Shown: positions 10,823 through 22,548 of the stretch, one piece after another
How positions within the stretch are numbered: the stretch's first letter is position 1
Layout of the letters: every line of letters begins with the position of its first letter
DNA from: Parasitella parasitica
Taxonomy: Eukaryota > Mucoromycota > Mucoromycetes > Mucorales > Mucoraceae
NCBI GenBank assembly: GCA_025201805.1
Contig: MU619286.1
Location: 46,798-110,797 of the forward strand
Length of the DNA: 64,000 bases
Direction: 5' to 3'
Program-made: the position numbers and the translations under genes
Notes under the pieces: model-generated
What the model was told of the DNA's origin: nothing
Seen by the model: only the letters and a program-made list of their open reading frames with translations
The model's database searches: none

Positions 10823-13800
10823 ATGGCAGAGGCTGACAAGCTTGAAGACGCGATTCAAACCGAAATTCCATTCGAGCAAGAATACAGCATCCAAAAGGAA
10901 GCAGCATCTTTACACGAGGAATCAGATGCGTTTCGATTGAATATCGTTAAATCTTGTAGAGAGGTTTTTTATGGACAAAGATCAACAGCCAGTTTTGTTA
11001 GACTCGCGTCTGCTCTCATCCTCGACAAGCAGGACGAGCTCAAAGAGTACAATCTTCCTGTCAAGACATACTACTTTAACAGCATAAAGTCCTATGAGAA
11101 TCTCTGGGATGAGGTTTTTGAAGTGAAAAAGACAAACGAGGACCGACAGAACTTGCCAGACCCAGAAAACATACGCAAATACAAATTATACACAACTCGC
11201 CTCGTAAACATAATCAAAGGACTAGTGGTAAAATCTCTCTCTCTCTTTTTTTTTTTTTCCTTTTCTTTAATAACAAAGCATGCCTGGCAACCCTCGTTTT
11301 TCTTTGCGTTATTCTATCGTCGTGTTGACCAATGTAAATCAAGTGCAATAATACTCAACGCAATCATTGCTCATATCGTAGGATTCCGGAGCCATCTCCA
11401 TCGGCGAATGCAAGCAGAATTTTCACAGTGGCCTCTTGTTTGAATGTGGATATGTGACAAACCATCGGTTGTTCGACCGTCGACTTGTGCGCTTAAATAC
11501 AGCATTACTGTAAGTCTCGCACTATGAGCCCCTCAAGCATGTTTTTTAATGCTATGCTAGTTACAAGCAAGACAAGTACAACTTGTCAAGAGAAGCGAAT
11601 GAAGGCTATGCTAGTCTTTTCAACGATCTTACAACTGCAAGCATCGATAATGAACGCGATGTCAAAGGAAAGCTTGTCGCTACTCCTTTAAACAGGATCC
11701 CTCTGTTTCTGGAAATCATCACAGCACACATGGGCGAATTTCACCTTGATCCTAACCGCGTGCTTGACATTATCCTCGATTTCTTCATTCGACAGCTGAC
11801 GGTCAATTACAACTTTTGGGTGGAACTCATCAAACAAGCAGATTGGATCCAAAAGATAAAAAACCAAGATGGCACAATCACTTACAAGCCTAGTTCCAAC
11901 ATGGGTCAATTATTTGGCTTTAGATTCTACAATTATCATGTAAGTGTCTGACATTTTGTGCAGCACAAGAACCCACTAAGCGCCAAGCACTCTCTAGATG
12001 GAGTACATTTCAGCACCAAAAGAATTATATCTCTCTATCGCAATTCTTTTAAAGAACAATCTGCTTTTATTAGGTGATTTAATACCTTATGTAAGTATTA
12101 NNNNNNNNNNNNNNNNNNNNNNNNNNNNNNNNNNNNNNNNGCAAATAGCAGATATTAATCGATTTCGATGGTTTATGCAAAATTAGCTTTTCCCCACTGA
12201 GCAAGAAATGGAGGAAGCTAAAAAACTATACAATACCAACATGAACAAAGAGATTAGCACTAATTCAGCAGGCGCTTTGGCCGTAAGTTTCGCGTCAATT
12301 TATTACTGGTATAGATGACTCACGCCAAAAAAATAGTTTTATGGTGCATTAGGAGAGGAAGGAGCAACACAAAAGCTTGACAGACGTCAGCAAACAGCTC
12401 TTGAAGAGGCTGAAGACGATGATGTTATGGAAATCACAAAAAAATACGCTGCCAACGATGTGGTTGAACTGACAAGAGCGTTAATATCTATCGGCGATCT
12501 CAAAAATGTAGAAACCATTTTGGCACACTATGACAAGTTGATAGATGTGCATCCAGAATTGGCTCATGACATTTACCGCCTGTGCAAAGCTGTCTTACAG
12601 CCTGCGTTTGAAGCTTTTGCTTCTGCAAAGACCAAGAAACGTGTCAACGTCTTACGAGAACGCGCACAACAATCGCGAATGAAATCAGCATTGACAACAG
12701 CAGAGAATCTCAATCCAACCATTCCTGAAACAATCAATAACAAGCGAGTATTGGTGCTCGACGCCCTCCTGGACGGCACTGAAGATCTTGTCAAAAAGGA
12801 AAGATATGTCTTTTTCTACAAAGAATGGCGCCAAGAGCTTCCTCAATGCACTCAGGTAGAGCATCTCACATCTCGTTTTTTACCTTTAATGCGTATGGCT
12901 GGTTATAGAACGCATTTGGCAACGGATCTGCTACAAACACTCAATTATATCTTGGAGGGCATAATTGATAGCAGCTCCAGCATTGCTGATGGTCGCTTAC
13001 ACTGCACAAACATGCTTCGAGAAATCGTATTGCCCTCCATATCATTCAGTGACCACAATCCTGGTACGATTGCGGATGCCTGGGAAGTCTGCTGTCGCCT
13101 CACATTCCAAGAGCGCTATGCTCTCTACGGTGAATGGTTTAATGATTTTTACAAAAAGAACACTGAAACAAAACTACTCAAGGCTCGCACCGAAAGAGAC
13201 ATCAAATACATTATGCGGCGTGTCGCTAAAAATGATGTTCGCCGCTGTGGCCGTGATTTAGGCAAGCTGGCTCATTCAAATCCTACAATTGTGTTTAATA
13301 TCATGCTGGACCAAATCCAACAGATGGACAATCTTGCTACATTGATTCCTGATGCTTGTCGTTACCTGGGTGATTGTGCTTACGATGTACTTGGTTATGT
13401 TCTCACTGAAAAGTGGACTGGATCTCAGGGCCCCGCAAAGATGCTCAAAAAGAAGGAAAAGGACGATGGCATGCCTGCCACATGGTTACGTTCTCTTGCT
13501 GTGTTCACTGGCATGGTCTTCAAGAAACAAAGCATTGACGTTACACCCCTTTTGCGTTATATTGCTGCTCGTTTACGCTATCCAGACTCTGTACCTGATC
13601 TTATTTTGCTCAATGAATTTGTCACAAAATTAGGAGGCATCGAGATTCTCGGAAGTGCGACTACTGATGATCAGATAATAGCAGCTGGCTGTGCTGAATC
13701 TGTTAAATCAGAGGCCTTTTTAGCTGTTGACGTCGAAAACAGACGTGCCAACCGTCGTGTCCTGGAGCGTCTCAAGGAATCCATGCGTAGAAACAATGTG

Positions 13801-16242
13801 GGGTTAGAGATTCTTATCTTGACAGTCTTCTTGGAGGAATCAGTTCTCAACGAGAAGGGTGTGCCTGCTAGCGATAGAAGTGCAAGACTTGATCGTGTTC
13901 ATCAAGCGCAGGCACAGTATTTTCAATTATTCACAGAATTATTCGAAGGAGAAGAATTTGCAGCTCTCATGCCAGATGTTGATGTGCTTGTAAAAGAATA
14001 TGGGCTTCCTATGAATGTTGCCTTGAACTTCAATCGACCCAAGATGCAACTTAAACTCAAGAACAGCATTGACGTACCAGTCGTCGAAGGTCAAGTATGG
14101 GAACCATTTCAGGAGCTGACCAACTCTGTGCCCAGTCTCATGAACAATCCTTTTTGGTTGGATATCTTTCCAGCTGAATTCTATGTTATCTTTTGGCAGC
14201 TCGGCAACTATGACATTTACTGTCCAGAATTGCAATACGAAAATGCAATAAAGATTCAAACTGAAATTATCCGCCAATGCCAAGATCCTCGAAGCCAGCT
14301 GTCCTTGAGCAACCGCCCCAACACTGTATCAAAGAAGGAACGTCAAGCAGAGTCGACATTGGAAGCTATCAAGAAGGATTTACGACAACACAAGGCTCAT
14401 GTTACTAAAATAATGTCCGTGCTGGAGGAATCCAAGAAGCGCTGGTTCCCCAATCTGAATCAACGCACTGCCCAGATTGCAAGCATCTTACAATACTGCT
14501 TTTTACCTCGTAGCCGTCAGTCAGAGATTGATGCCACTTTCTGCTACCAATTCACCATGTTGATGCATCGACTCAATGTGCCTCAATTCTCAAGTTTGAC
14601 TTTGTTTGATAAACTGTTCTCTGATATTACGCCTTGCTTTATTGCTTTCTCCGAATATGAAACAACCATATATGCGCGATATATTTTCAAGGCATTCTCA
14701 AAGATGCAAGCATGGCATAGCGACGAAAAACTGTACATGAAAGAAGCTCATGATGGCGTGGTTGGATTCCAAAAGAACTGGAGTGCTGTTCCTACGCCTG
14801 TCGAAAAGGAGGATTTACTCAGCTTCAACGACTTTCAACGTGTATTGCACAAATGGCACATTAAATGCACAGCCTCAATTACTCAAGCCCTCAAAACCGG
14901 TGAACAGCATGTTATGAAGAATGCCTTTTTGGTGCTTCGTCAATTTGTTCCTTGCTATCCAGCAGTAGAGGATCATGGCAATATCATTGTTGGTATTGTT
15001 ACTAAATTGGTAGAAGAAGAATCCCGTAGTAATGTCAAGGTATTGGCTCGAAGTTATCTTGCTTTGATCAAGAAATACAAGGAAAAATGGGTCAGCAAGA
15101 ACAAGTTTTTGAATCTGAAAGAATCAGCACCGCCTGTCGAAATCAGAATCGCCCCAGCAGGTTCCAACTCTCCCAGCATTGCCTCAGCTACAACAGCCGC
15201 CAATAACAATACATCCACCACTATCGCCACTTCAAGTAACTGCGCAACATCTTCTTCAGAGGACAAGGAAAAGCCATCCAGCAGTCGCCGCGATGAGAAT
15301 AGCAGCAGCACTAAGAATGAAGATTCAAGCAGAAAGTGTGACAACACGGATAGTAAACGTTCGTCATCATCATCAAGAGCTGATAGCCCTACCCGACGTT
15401 TTGAAGATAAGCCCAAGAGCTCTACTCAACACACCTCACCGTCGAGATCACCTGACAAAAAACGCTCTAGAGAACAAGAACCTACTAGTAGTAGTCGATC
15501 TGACAAGATTCTTCGCATTGATGAATCCAGCTCTGACCGTCGTCATTATCGCACTTCAACATCCTCTTCATCTAGCAGAAGAAACTCGCCACGTCGCACT
15601 TCGCCCAGAGATACAAAAGACAACTCTAGCCGTATTCATACTCCTTTACGCAGTAGCAACGATCCTGCTCGTCCGAGAGAAGTTGCCAGAGACGGTGGAC
15701 GCGACACTACCGCTACCCGAGATAGTACAAGAGACTCTAGCCGTGGATTATCAACTCGCGAAAATGACAGAGAATCTTCTTCTCAAGATGCAAATTCTAA
15801 TAGAGAGCCAGAGCGTGACAATCGCAAAGATCCCTCTGCCCCTATTCCTCGAGGCCGTGGTGCTGCGTCTCTCACTCAAACCAGCCCTACAACAAATAGC
15901 CGCATTGATGATCGCCTAAATAGACCTTCTTCGAGGACCCAAACAGACTTGAACAGCAGTAGCGCCCCCCGACGTGATGATCGTAGTGCAACCGCAGTTC
16001 GAACAGTGACGATTGGATCAAAACGACCAGCTGAAAGTGAGAGAGATCGTGAACGTGATAAGCGTAGAGAGATTCGAGATGTTCGAAACGACCGAGTCAG
16101 AGTTGAAAGACGCCCTGATGACAGAAGAGCAGGAGACGATCGCCGAAGAGATGACAGAAGAGTAGATGACAGAAGATTGGACGACAGAAGAGTGGACGAC
16201 AGAAGAGAACGCGAAAGACATGATCGTCGCAGAAGACACTAA
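10823..16242 (+). CDS. THO2: THO complex subunit 2 (Tho2/THOC2)
   Basis: Six exons, 10823-11227, 11382-11509, 11561-11939, 11998-12090, 12187-12282 and 12337-16242, give 1668 residues with every phase closing. Family-typical stretches include RLVRLNTALLYKQDKYNLSREANEGYASL, PKELYLSIAILLKNNLLLLGDLIPY and NPFWLDIFPAEFYVIFWQL. Tho2 is the large alpha-helical scaffold of THO/TREX, which couples transcription elongation to mRNA packaging and export in the nucleus. The C-terminal 320 residues are low-complexity: first Ser-rich, then RD/DDRR-rich, ending in near-identical DDRRVDDRR units. Such tails bind RNA in yeast Tho2. Intron 4 (12091-12186) contains a 40-base assembly gap. The long last exon is free of introns. 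Confidence 0.92.
12101..12140. other. Assembly gap (40 N)
   Basis: Run of 40 N within intron 4 of THO2. Flanking donor (GTAAGT at 12091) and acceptor (ATTAG at 12182-12186) are both present and phases match, so no coding sequence needs to be missing. Confidence 0.95.
16132..16209 (+). repeat. Tandem 15-base repeat encoding DDRRx units
   Basis: Five or so tandem copies of a unit of the form GAYGACAGAAGAKTR encode the DDRR(V/L/A) repeats at the Tho2 C-terminus. The copies are close to identical at the DNA level, which indicates recent expansion. Confidence 0.75.
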
Positions 16243-16773
16243 CATAGCTGTCTAATGTCATGGTTAGTTAGTTTGTAAATTAGAAAACATTGCTGTTTGC
16301 ATGCTTGATAAAATGGTAGAAAGGCCCATTTGTCTGGTGCCAAATAAATGTAATTAAAATAAAATCAATTTCTTCATGATAGACTCAGAGTAAGACGCAA
16401 AGGAGGGAGTGTACATGCTTTCGTTTTATTATGGCCATGTAGCTCACAAATACACGTGTTTTGAAAGAATAAATTGGATAAGCAAACGCTCGTTACAATT
16501 TAGCTAGCCTTGGTCTATTGTTGCTTTGAGGCTTTAAAATTTCGCTTCGTCACAGAAAGAAGCATTTCTTCCTGAACTGCCTGTACCGCGTATACCGTAT
16601 ACCGTAACAGTTCCCCATATAACAAGATCAATGCCTTCCAACACTTGACGGTGACTGTTTGCCCTTTGTCAAGGATACGATTCCCGTACATACATTGAAT
16701 TTTTCGTATTCCCCCCCCCCCCCTCTTTCAAATTATTCTTGTTTCAATTCAAGATACATTTGCAAAAAAAAAA
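16243..16773. other. Intergenic region between THO2 and CWC22
   Basis: A 531-base spacer with no gene. It ends in a C-tract (about 16710-16722) followed by CT-rich sequence and a short poly-A directly before the CWC22 start codon. Confidence 0.5.
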
Positions 16774-18853
16774 ATGAGTAGCGAAGTTGAATCGAAAGGA
16801 CGATTTGACGCCTTGAAGCAGGCTGAAGCAGCAAGAGTATCTACTCGTGCTGGTGGTGCCTACATCCCACCTCATCGATTGCGTCAGTTGCAACAATCTG
16901 TTAAAGACACGAGTAGTGAAGAATATCAACGTATCACTTGGGAAGCTCTCAAAAAGTCCATCAACGGTCTTATCAACAAAGTAAACACATCAAACGTCAA
17001 GATGATTATACCGGAGCTATTTGGAGAAAACTTGATTCGTGGACGAGGCCTCTACTGCCGTAGTATGATGAAGGCGCAACAAGCAAGTTTGCCCTTTACG
17101 CCTGTGTATGCTGCAGTTACAGCAGTTATAAATACCAAGATACCAGACGTTGGTGAGCTATTATTGACTCGATTAGTTCTTCAGTTTAGAAGGGCATTCA
17201 GACGTAACGATAAGGTACCATGATTTCATCGCGTTAATGTATAATTTGAATCACTAACAAAGCAGCCTTTACTAGACCTCTTGTCTTGCAACGACCATGT
17301 TTATTGCTCATCTGACCAACCAACTTCTTGCTCATGAAGTCCTCGCGCTTCAAATCCTGGCGCTTTTACTAGAAAGGCCTACTGACGATTCAGTGGAAAT
17401 TGCTGTTGGTTTTATGCGTGAAGTTGGCGCACTTTTAGCTCAAGTGTCTCCCAAAGCCAACAATGCTATTTACGAACGATTCAGAGCAGTTTTACATGAA
17501 GGAGAAATCGATAAGCGTATCCAGTACATGATTGAAGTCCTTTTCCAAGTTCGCAAAGACAAATACAAAGACAATGAACCTGTCATCAAAGAACTCGATT
17601 TGGTAGAAGAGGATGATCAGATGGTACACAATATTAGCCTGGACGACGACGACTTGGACCCTCAAGATATGCTCAATATTTTCAAATACGATCCCGACTA
17701 TGATGAAAACGAGAAAACATACAGCGCATTCAAAGCAGAGATTTTGGGAGACGACGAGGATGATCAAGATGGAAGCGGGTCGTCAAGCGATTCTGAGAGT
17801 GGAAGTGGGGAGGATTCTGATCAAGAAGATGAGCACACAATGGAGATTTTGGATCAAACAAACATCGACATGATTGAACTTCGCAGAAAGATTTATTTGA
17901 CTGTCATGTCCAGTGTAAACTTTGAAGAAGCTTGTCATAAACTGATGAAAATTGACATCCCTGAAGGCCATGAGGTAAGGTTAAAATCGATTTTCAGGTG
18001 CTTTTCACGACGCATTGACAATATTGCATAGATTGAATTATGTAACATGATCATTGAATGTTGTTCACAAGAGCGTACATATCTCAAATACTACGGTTTG
18101 ATGGCAGAGCGTTTCTGTAAAATGAACCGTCTCTGGGTAGAAAATTTCAACACTGCTTTCAACGAAGTGTACGAAACTATTCATCGTTACGAAACCAACA
18201 GACTTCGCAACATTGGTAAACTGTTTTCTCACCTTTTCAGCACAGACTCATTACCGTGGACCGCTTTTCACATTATTCGCTTGACAGAGGAGGACACGAC
18301 TTCTGCCTCCAGAATTTTCGTAAAAATCTTATTCCAAGAAATTAACGAATTCCTGGGCCTCAAGACTCTCAAAGAACGCTTATTAGATCCTTATATGCTG
18401 GAAAGCTTATCTGGAATGTTCCCCAAAGACAATCCCAAGAACACTCGCTTTGCAATCAACTATTGGACTAGTATTGGTCTTGGCGCTTTGACTGAAGATT
18501 TGAGAGATTGGTTAAGAAATGCACCTCAGCAGGCTTTCAAACGTGCTGCCAGTGATAGCAGCAGTGATAGCAGCAGCGATAGTGGCAGTGGAAGCGATAG
18601 CGGCAGCGACAGTGATAGCAGCAGTGGAAGCAGCAGTGGAAGCAGCAGTGGAAGCAGCAGAAGTGGTAGTAGCTCCAGTAGCTATAGTAGCCGTAGCCGT
18701 AGCCGTTACCGCAGTAGACGTAGGCGTAATAGCAGCAGTGGTAACAGCAGCAGTGGTAGCGACACCAATAGTGATAGTAGCAGCGGTAGTGATAGACGAA
18801 GACGTAGCAAACGCAGTAGACGTTCTTCAAATGACTATAAAAAAAGAAGATAA
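16774..18853 (+). CDS. CWC22: Pre-mRNA splicing factor Cwc22
   Basis: Three exons, 16774-17214, 17276-17974 and 18032-18853, give 653 residues. The N-terminal MIF4G domain (about 50-235) contains YIPPHRLRQLQ, ELFGENLIRGRGLYCRSMMKAQ and FIAHLTNQLLAHEVL. An acidic linker follows (DDDDLDPQDM), and an MA3 domain starts near 295 (LRRKIYLTVMSSVNFEEACHKLMKI) and continues into the third exon (IELCNMIIECCSQERTYLKYYGLMAERFC). The C-terminus is a long S/D then SR-rich tail, typical of the family. Cwc22 recruits eIF4A3 to the spliceosome and is needed for the catalytic steps of splicing. The repetitive AGC codons of the tail make an antisense Tyr/Cys-rich open frame that is not real. Confidence 0.93.
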
Positions 18854-19286
18854 AAAAAGCGCAGTTAATAAAGACGATCATTTTGTATACAATAGATTTC
18901 TTTGCAGATGTGAGCTTTGAAATTAATAATATATGAGAGATTTATTTGTATAGTGCGTTCTAGCATCAATTTGTACAAAAAAAAAAAAGGATGAATCCAA
19001 ACGTCGGTAGCGATGACCGTAAAGGTAAAGGGTTTCAAAATGAATTGCATGTAAGATCGATAAAAGTTAGGGTGCTCCAAAGTTATGAAAGACTGAATAC
19101 TCAACCTATTAGCCGATTATCGAATTATGAAGCTGAATACTAGCAGTTAAACCACCACATAGAATTTTCAATAAAAAAGGCCCCTTGGTTATACGCAAAA
19201 TTAACAGAATTTCGCAAGGATGATCCTACTGTTAGAGTTGGCAATAGGATATATAGTGATAAAATGGTTACCATTATTCTGACTAT

Positions 19287-19300
19287 GTTGCCATAGCAAC
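19287..19300. promoter_or_regulatory. X-box (RFX-type) near-palindrome
   Basis: GTTGCCATAGCAAC fits the RFX consensus GTNRCC-N(0-3)-RGYAAC exactly. It lies about 430 bases past the CWC22 stop, not at an obvious promoter. An identical 14-mer occurs at 23518. Confidence 0.45.
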
Positions 19301-19473
19301 CGTCCAGGACCTGATACAATGTTAAATGTCGATAATTTTTAATAAAACAAAAATAATAGTAAATTAAGTTAATCATGAATGCCTTGTACAAAGAAGCCAT
19401 TTATTTTACTTCTGCTTACTTTACGGTAAATTTATTAAGAAATGACTCAAACATGCATAATGATATCAAAGTC

Positions 19474-19620
19474 CAATCTATCACCATTCAGACACTCTAT
19501 ATAGGTATCAAACAATATTAGATTATGCTTGATTTTATGACTCGATAAACTATATGTTCATCAAAGCCGTTGCAGTTGCATTATTTCTAGATAAAAAATC
19601 GCAAGAATCTTAAACCCCAT
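19474..19620 (+). repeat. 150-base direct repeat, copy 1
   Basis: Shares most of its bases with 21462-21612 in the same orientation, about 2 kb away. Both begin CAATCTATC and contain blocks ATTCAGACACTC, GATTTTATGA and AAAGCCGTTG. Degenerate, with small indels. Confidence 0.7.
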
Positions 19621-19813
19621 ACAAGTTTGATTGCTTCCCTATACAAAAATCCCGGCTTCAACATCAAAACAATGCATTGTAAACTCAATTATCAATGTAT
19701 ATAAATCTCGACTATTATATATGTGGTGAGAAAATGTCAATAATATATATATATATACTTCTTTATACTGTAAAATAGGCATACTCACTGATGGCATAAC
19801 TATTTCATATAAC

Positions 19814-19856
19814 TCTCTTCTAGTCTATTCTCTTCTAGTCTATATTCTCTTCTGCC
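19814..19856 (+). repeat. Short tandem repeat, TCTCTTCTAGTCTAT unit
   Basis: About two and a half copies of a 15-17 base unit (TCTCTTCTAGTCTAT) in tandem. Confidence 0.6.
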
Positions 19857-19923
19857 ACATATTTTGTTGGAATGAAATATATACTATTACTTTCACCATT
19901 TTCGGCCAAGTTTATTCCTTTCT

Positions 19924-20265
19924 GGTGTGCCAGTGTAAAGGCGCAACGAAATGTTGTGTAAATGTTATATGAAAAAAGTAATAAAGACTTTTTTTTTGGA
20001 ATTAAGCCAGATACAAAACTAAAGACTTTTATTGACATGAGATATCATCTCTATTCATACTAAAATATACCCCAATCAATGCTCATCCACATAACGTCTG
20101 ATGTTTGACAGGAAGTGTCAAACATTTTAAATCACAGCATGTCTAGGGCTGACCTATTCTTCTATTTTACATTAAAGAGAAGATTGCGGGTAGGATATGT
20201 CTTCCCGATATCCCGCGATCTGATCTTGATGTATTCTTTGAATAAGCCTGGAACCTTGTAAGAGG
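19924..20265 (-). repeat. Dispersed 340-base element, copy A (inverted)
   Basis: The reverse complement matches 63352-63703 at very high similarity with a few indels. Conserved internal parts include the hairpin GTTTGACAcTTcCTGTCAAAC, an imperfect palindrome around a GATCGCGGGAT block and a CCTACCCGC block, and an ATATTTTAGTAT stretch resembling a TATA region. No intact protein is encoded, which suggests a non-autonomous mobile element, a solo LTR or a decayed fragment. Confidence 0.75.
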
Positions 20266-20452
20266 TCCAATTACAACCTGTAGAACTCATTCTTTCTTTG
20301 TAAAAGAATTACCAACAATTAATATCATGATCCGTACATTATAATAACCAAGTTAGATGCGGACATATTTAGCCTTTATATAGATACTACACTTTCATTA
20401 AATTCATCCCCTATTTTCAACATCCCAAAGCAAAAAACTTGAAACGGTTTCT

Positions 20453-20519
20453 GCAGAGAAATTTTGATAGGCATATCGCCCAGTGGAAAGCAAGTTTTGC
20501 TCAGATAGAGATAATCATG
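20453..20519 (+). repeat. 60-base dispersed repeat, copy 1
   Basis: Degenerate member of a four-copy family whose shared core reads roughly ATAACTTTTGATAGAGACATC, then CCAGTGGAAA, then CAAGTTATGCTCAGATAGC. Other members are at 20796, 38701 and 55376, all in the same orientation. Confidence 0.55.
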
Positions 20520-20795
20520 CCTGTTCTTATGGAGCATAGTACAATGTTTATTTTGCTCTTTATTATCGAAGCCTATCATCGATTATATGCAATTCTGATA
20601 TGTAAATTTGTGATATCATCTGATAGTTTTATAGGTGCCAATAAAAACATGGAAGTCAATGTTGTTTTCAGATAGTGCCAAATCAACGCCAAGTTTTCCA
20701 AGTTAGATCGCGGTTCTATAATCATTTTAGCACAAGTTGTGAGCAAATATGTGATGTTTATGATAAATATATTGAAGAGTAAAACTGTTTCTCAG

Positions 20796-20852
20796 ATAGC
20801 TTTTGCTAACCACATCACCCCTAGTGGAGATCAAGTTATGCTCAGGTAGCGA
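20796..20852 (+). repeat. 60-base dispersed repeat, copy 2
   Basis: Same family as 20453-20519. It keeps CTAGTGGAGATCAAGTTATG and CTCAGGTAGCGAT; the first half is more diverged. Confidence 0.5.
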
Positions 20853-21353
20853 TTGGAATGAAATAATACGTTTTATTCTCATATTATCATTATTTATATG
20901 AATTGAATTCCACGATTGAAGCCTCATCAAAAGAACACTCATATTAAATCCGCAGGCACAAAAAATACAGCTATATTTTAAAAATGTTGAGATCTGCAAG
21001 ATCGAAAATAAGAAAAGTATAGAATAAAACGCTGAATTAACGAGATACGAAAACTTGAGATTACTTTATTAAAGATTCAACTTTGCATCGGCTATTTATA
21101 CTTTTTACAACTACATAATTTTTTGGTGACTTTTTTAAAATACTAGTCGATGCTAATCGATAAGAGTAATTTGCAAGCAATATCATATCCTTAACAGGGT
21201 ACGATATAACATTATACTACAAGGCTATTGATTTTTGAACTGACAGCACCTTATTGTTTTTGTCAATCATACAGATCTGTATCACAGATAACCTTCTTGA
21301 TTTGAAACAAAGACTTTATTCTCCTGTTTCGACAGGTACATATAACAACACAT

Positions 21354-21422
21354 CATTGGACAATCTCCAATCTTTAATTGAAGTACGTATTCATGATCTC
21401 CTACCCTACATCATGGCAGATC
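21354..21422 (+). repeat. Inverted-repeat left arm around direct-repeat copy 2
   Basis: Pairs as reverse complement with 21619-21690 (for example GATCTCCTACC and ATGGCAGATC against GGTAGGAGATC and GATCTGCCAT). The two arms enclose about 196 bases that contain direct-repeat copy 2. Confidence 0.65.
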
Positions 21423-21461
21423 AAAAAGAATCCGTGAGCAATTGCGCTCCTGATTAAAATA

Positions 21462-21612
21462 CAATCTATCATGATTCAGACACTCCTTCTACCAAGTAAT
21501 ACTCTGTTAATATGCTCGATTTTATGATTCAATAAAGCATATGCTCTACATGAAAGCCGTTGTTGCATTAATTCTAAATATGAACAATAACATCACGAAT
21601 CCTCAAACCCAT
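21462..21612 (+). repeat. 150-base direct repeat, copy 2
   Basis: Second copy of the repeat at 19474-19620, here framed by the 70-base inverted arms at 21354-21422 and 21619-21690. Confidence 0.7.
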
Positions 21613-21618
21613 GAAAAT

Positions 21619-21690
21619 GATCTGCCATAATTATAGGTAGGAGATCATATGGCAACGAACTTCAACTGAAGGTTGGAGAGTATCAAATGA
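21619..21690 (-). repeat. Inverted-repeat right arm
   Basis: Reverse-complement partner of 21354-21422, with mismatches spread along the arm. The pair could fold into a long stem with a loop of about 196 bases. Confidence 0.65.
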
Positions 21691-22548
21691 CGTGATGTTA
21701 TTCGCTTGTGTAAACCGAAGAAGAAAATCTTTGTTTCAAAATCAAAAGGTTACCCCTATAACACATGTCTGTGCACCAGGATAAAGATTAAGGCACTGTC
21801 AGATCAAAGACGTATAGCCCTTGTTTTATAACCTTACATCGTGCCCTGTAAAGTAGATTGTTACTCATTAAAAATCCAATAAAATGAAAATGAAAATTAT
21901 GAGTAGGGAATAAAAAGAGAACTCATGCACTCTTTTTAAAATAATATGGCACACTTTGTTTGCGAATGTGTCTTTTGATAAAGAAGCTAATATTGCACAG
22001 ATTTATCTTTTATATTCACTATGTCTGTTCTGTTCGTAATTTCAGAATTAGTAGCCTTCAGAGATCAGACGGCACTCTTTTTTTTTTAAATGCATCAACA
22101 TTTACCGTATTAGTTTCCCCAAATCTTTGAAGAATTAATAGGATTTCAAATTTTGATTTAATTTAATGAAAATACAGTTTATGGATTGTCAACGCATGCT
22201 ATTCAAATTCATATTTTTACTGTCGTATTATCAATCGAAAAGACTCGACGCTCCGAAATTTAAAAATAACAATGTCTCACTACGAAAGGTCTTTTAAAAG
22301 ATATAATGATCACAGCAATTGATCAAAGATGTGGTTCAAGCAAATTTACTGACAAATGTATGGTTGGACGTATCTACAGTGTTATTATAAAATGCTATCG
22401 TGTCCATTTCTATTGTTTACTTATCCCAACAAAATAATATAACAAAACATGTAAGTTTTATTTTATTTTTTACTTTATTGCCTCGAACAAAATGACAGAG
22501 CAAATAAGGAGGTGACTCCAGTTCTTAGCAACGCTTTCAATAAATTCC

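Larger units (their letters stand above)
18854..22548. other. Gene-poor repeat island
   Basis: A 3.7-kb AT-rich stretch without intact genes. It holds several degenerate repeats listed separately: one copy of a 340-base dispersed element, two copies of a 60-base family, a pair of 150-base direct repeats, an inverted-arm structure near 21.35-21.69 kb, and a palindromic X-box at 19287. Short open frames here are fragments of these repeats. Confidence 0.6.

Noticed and set aside
15179-15919. Long plus-strand frame overlapping THO2 in another phase
   Set aside because: Shadow of the low-complexity Tho2 tail; no domain, and the Tho2 frame is clearly the real one.
18537-18881. Antisense Tyr/Cys/His-rich frame
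   Set aside because: It is the mirror of the AGC-rich Ser/Asp tail of CWC22.
19474-21612. CRISPR-like array from closely spaced repeats
   Set aside because: Only two long, diverged copies with no regular spacers, in a eukaryotic genome.
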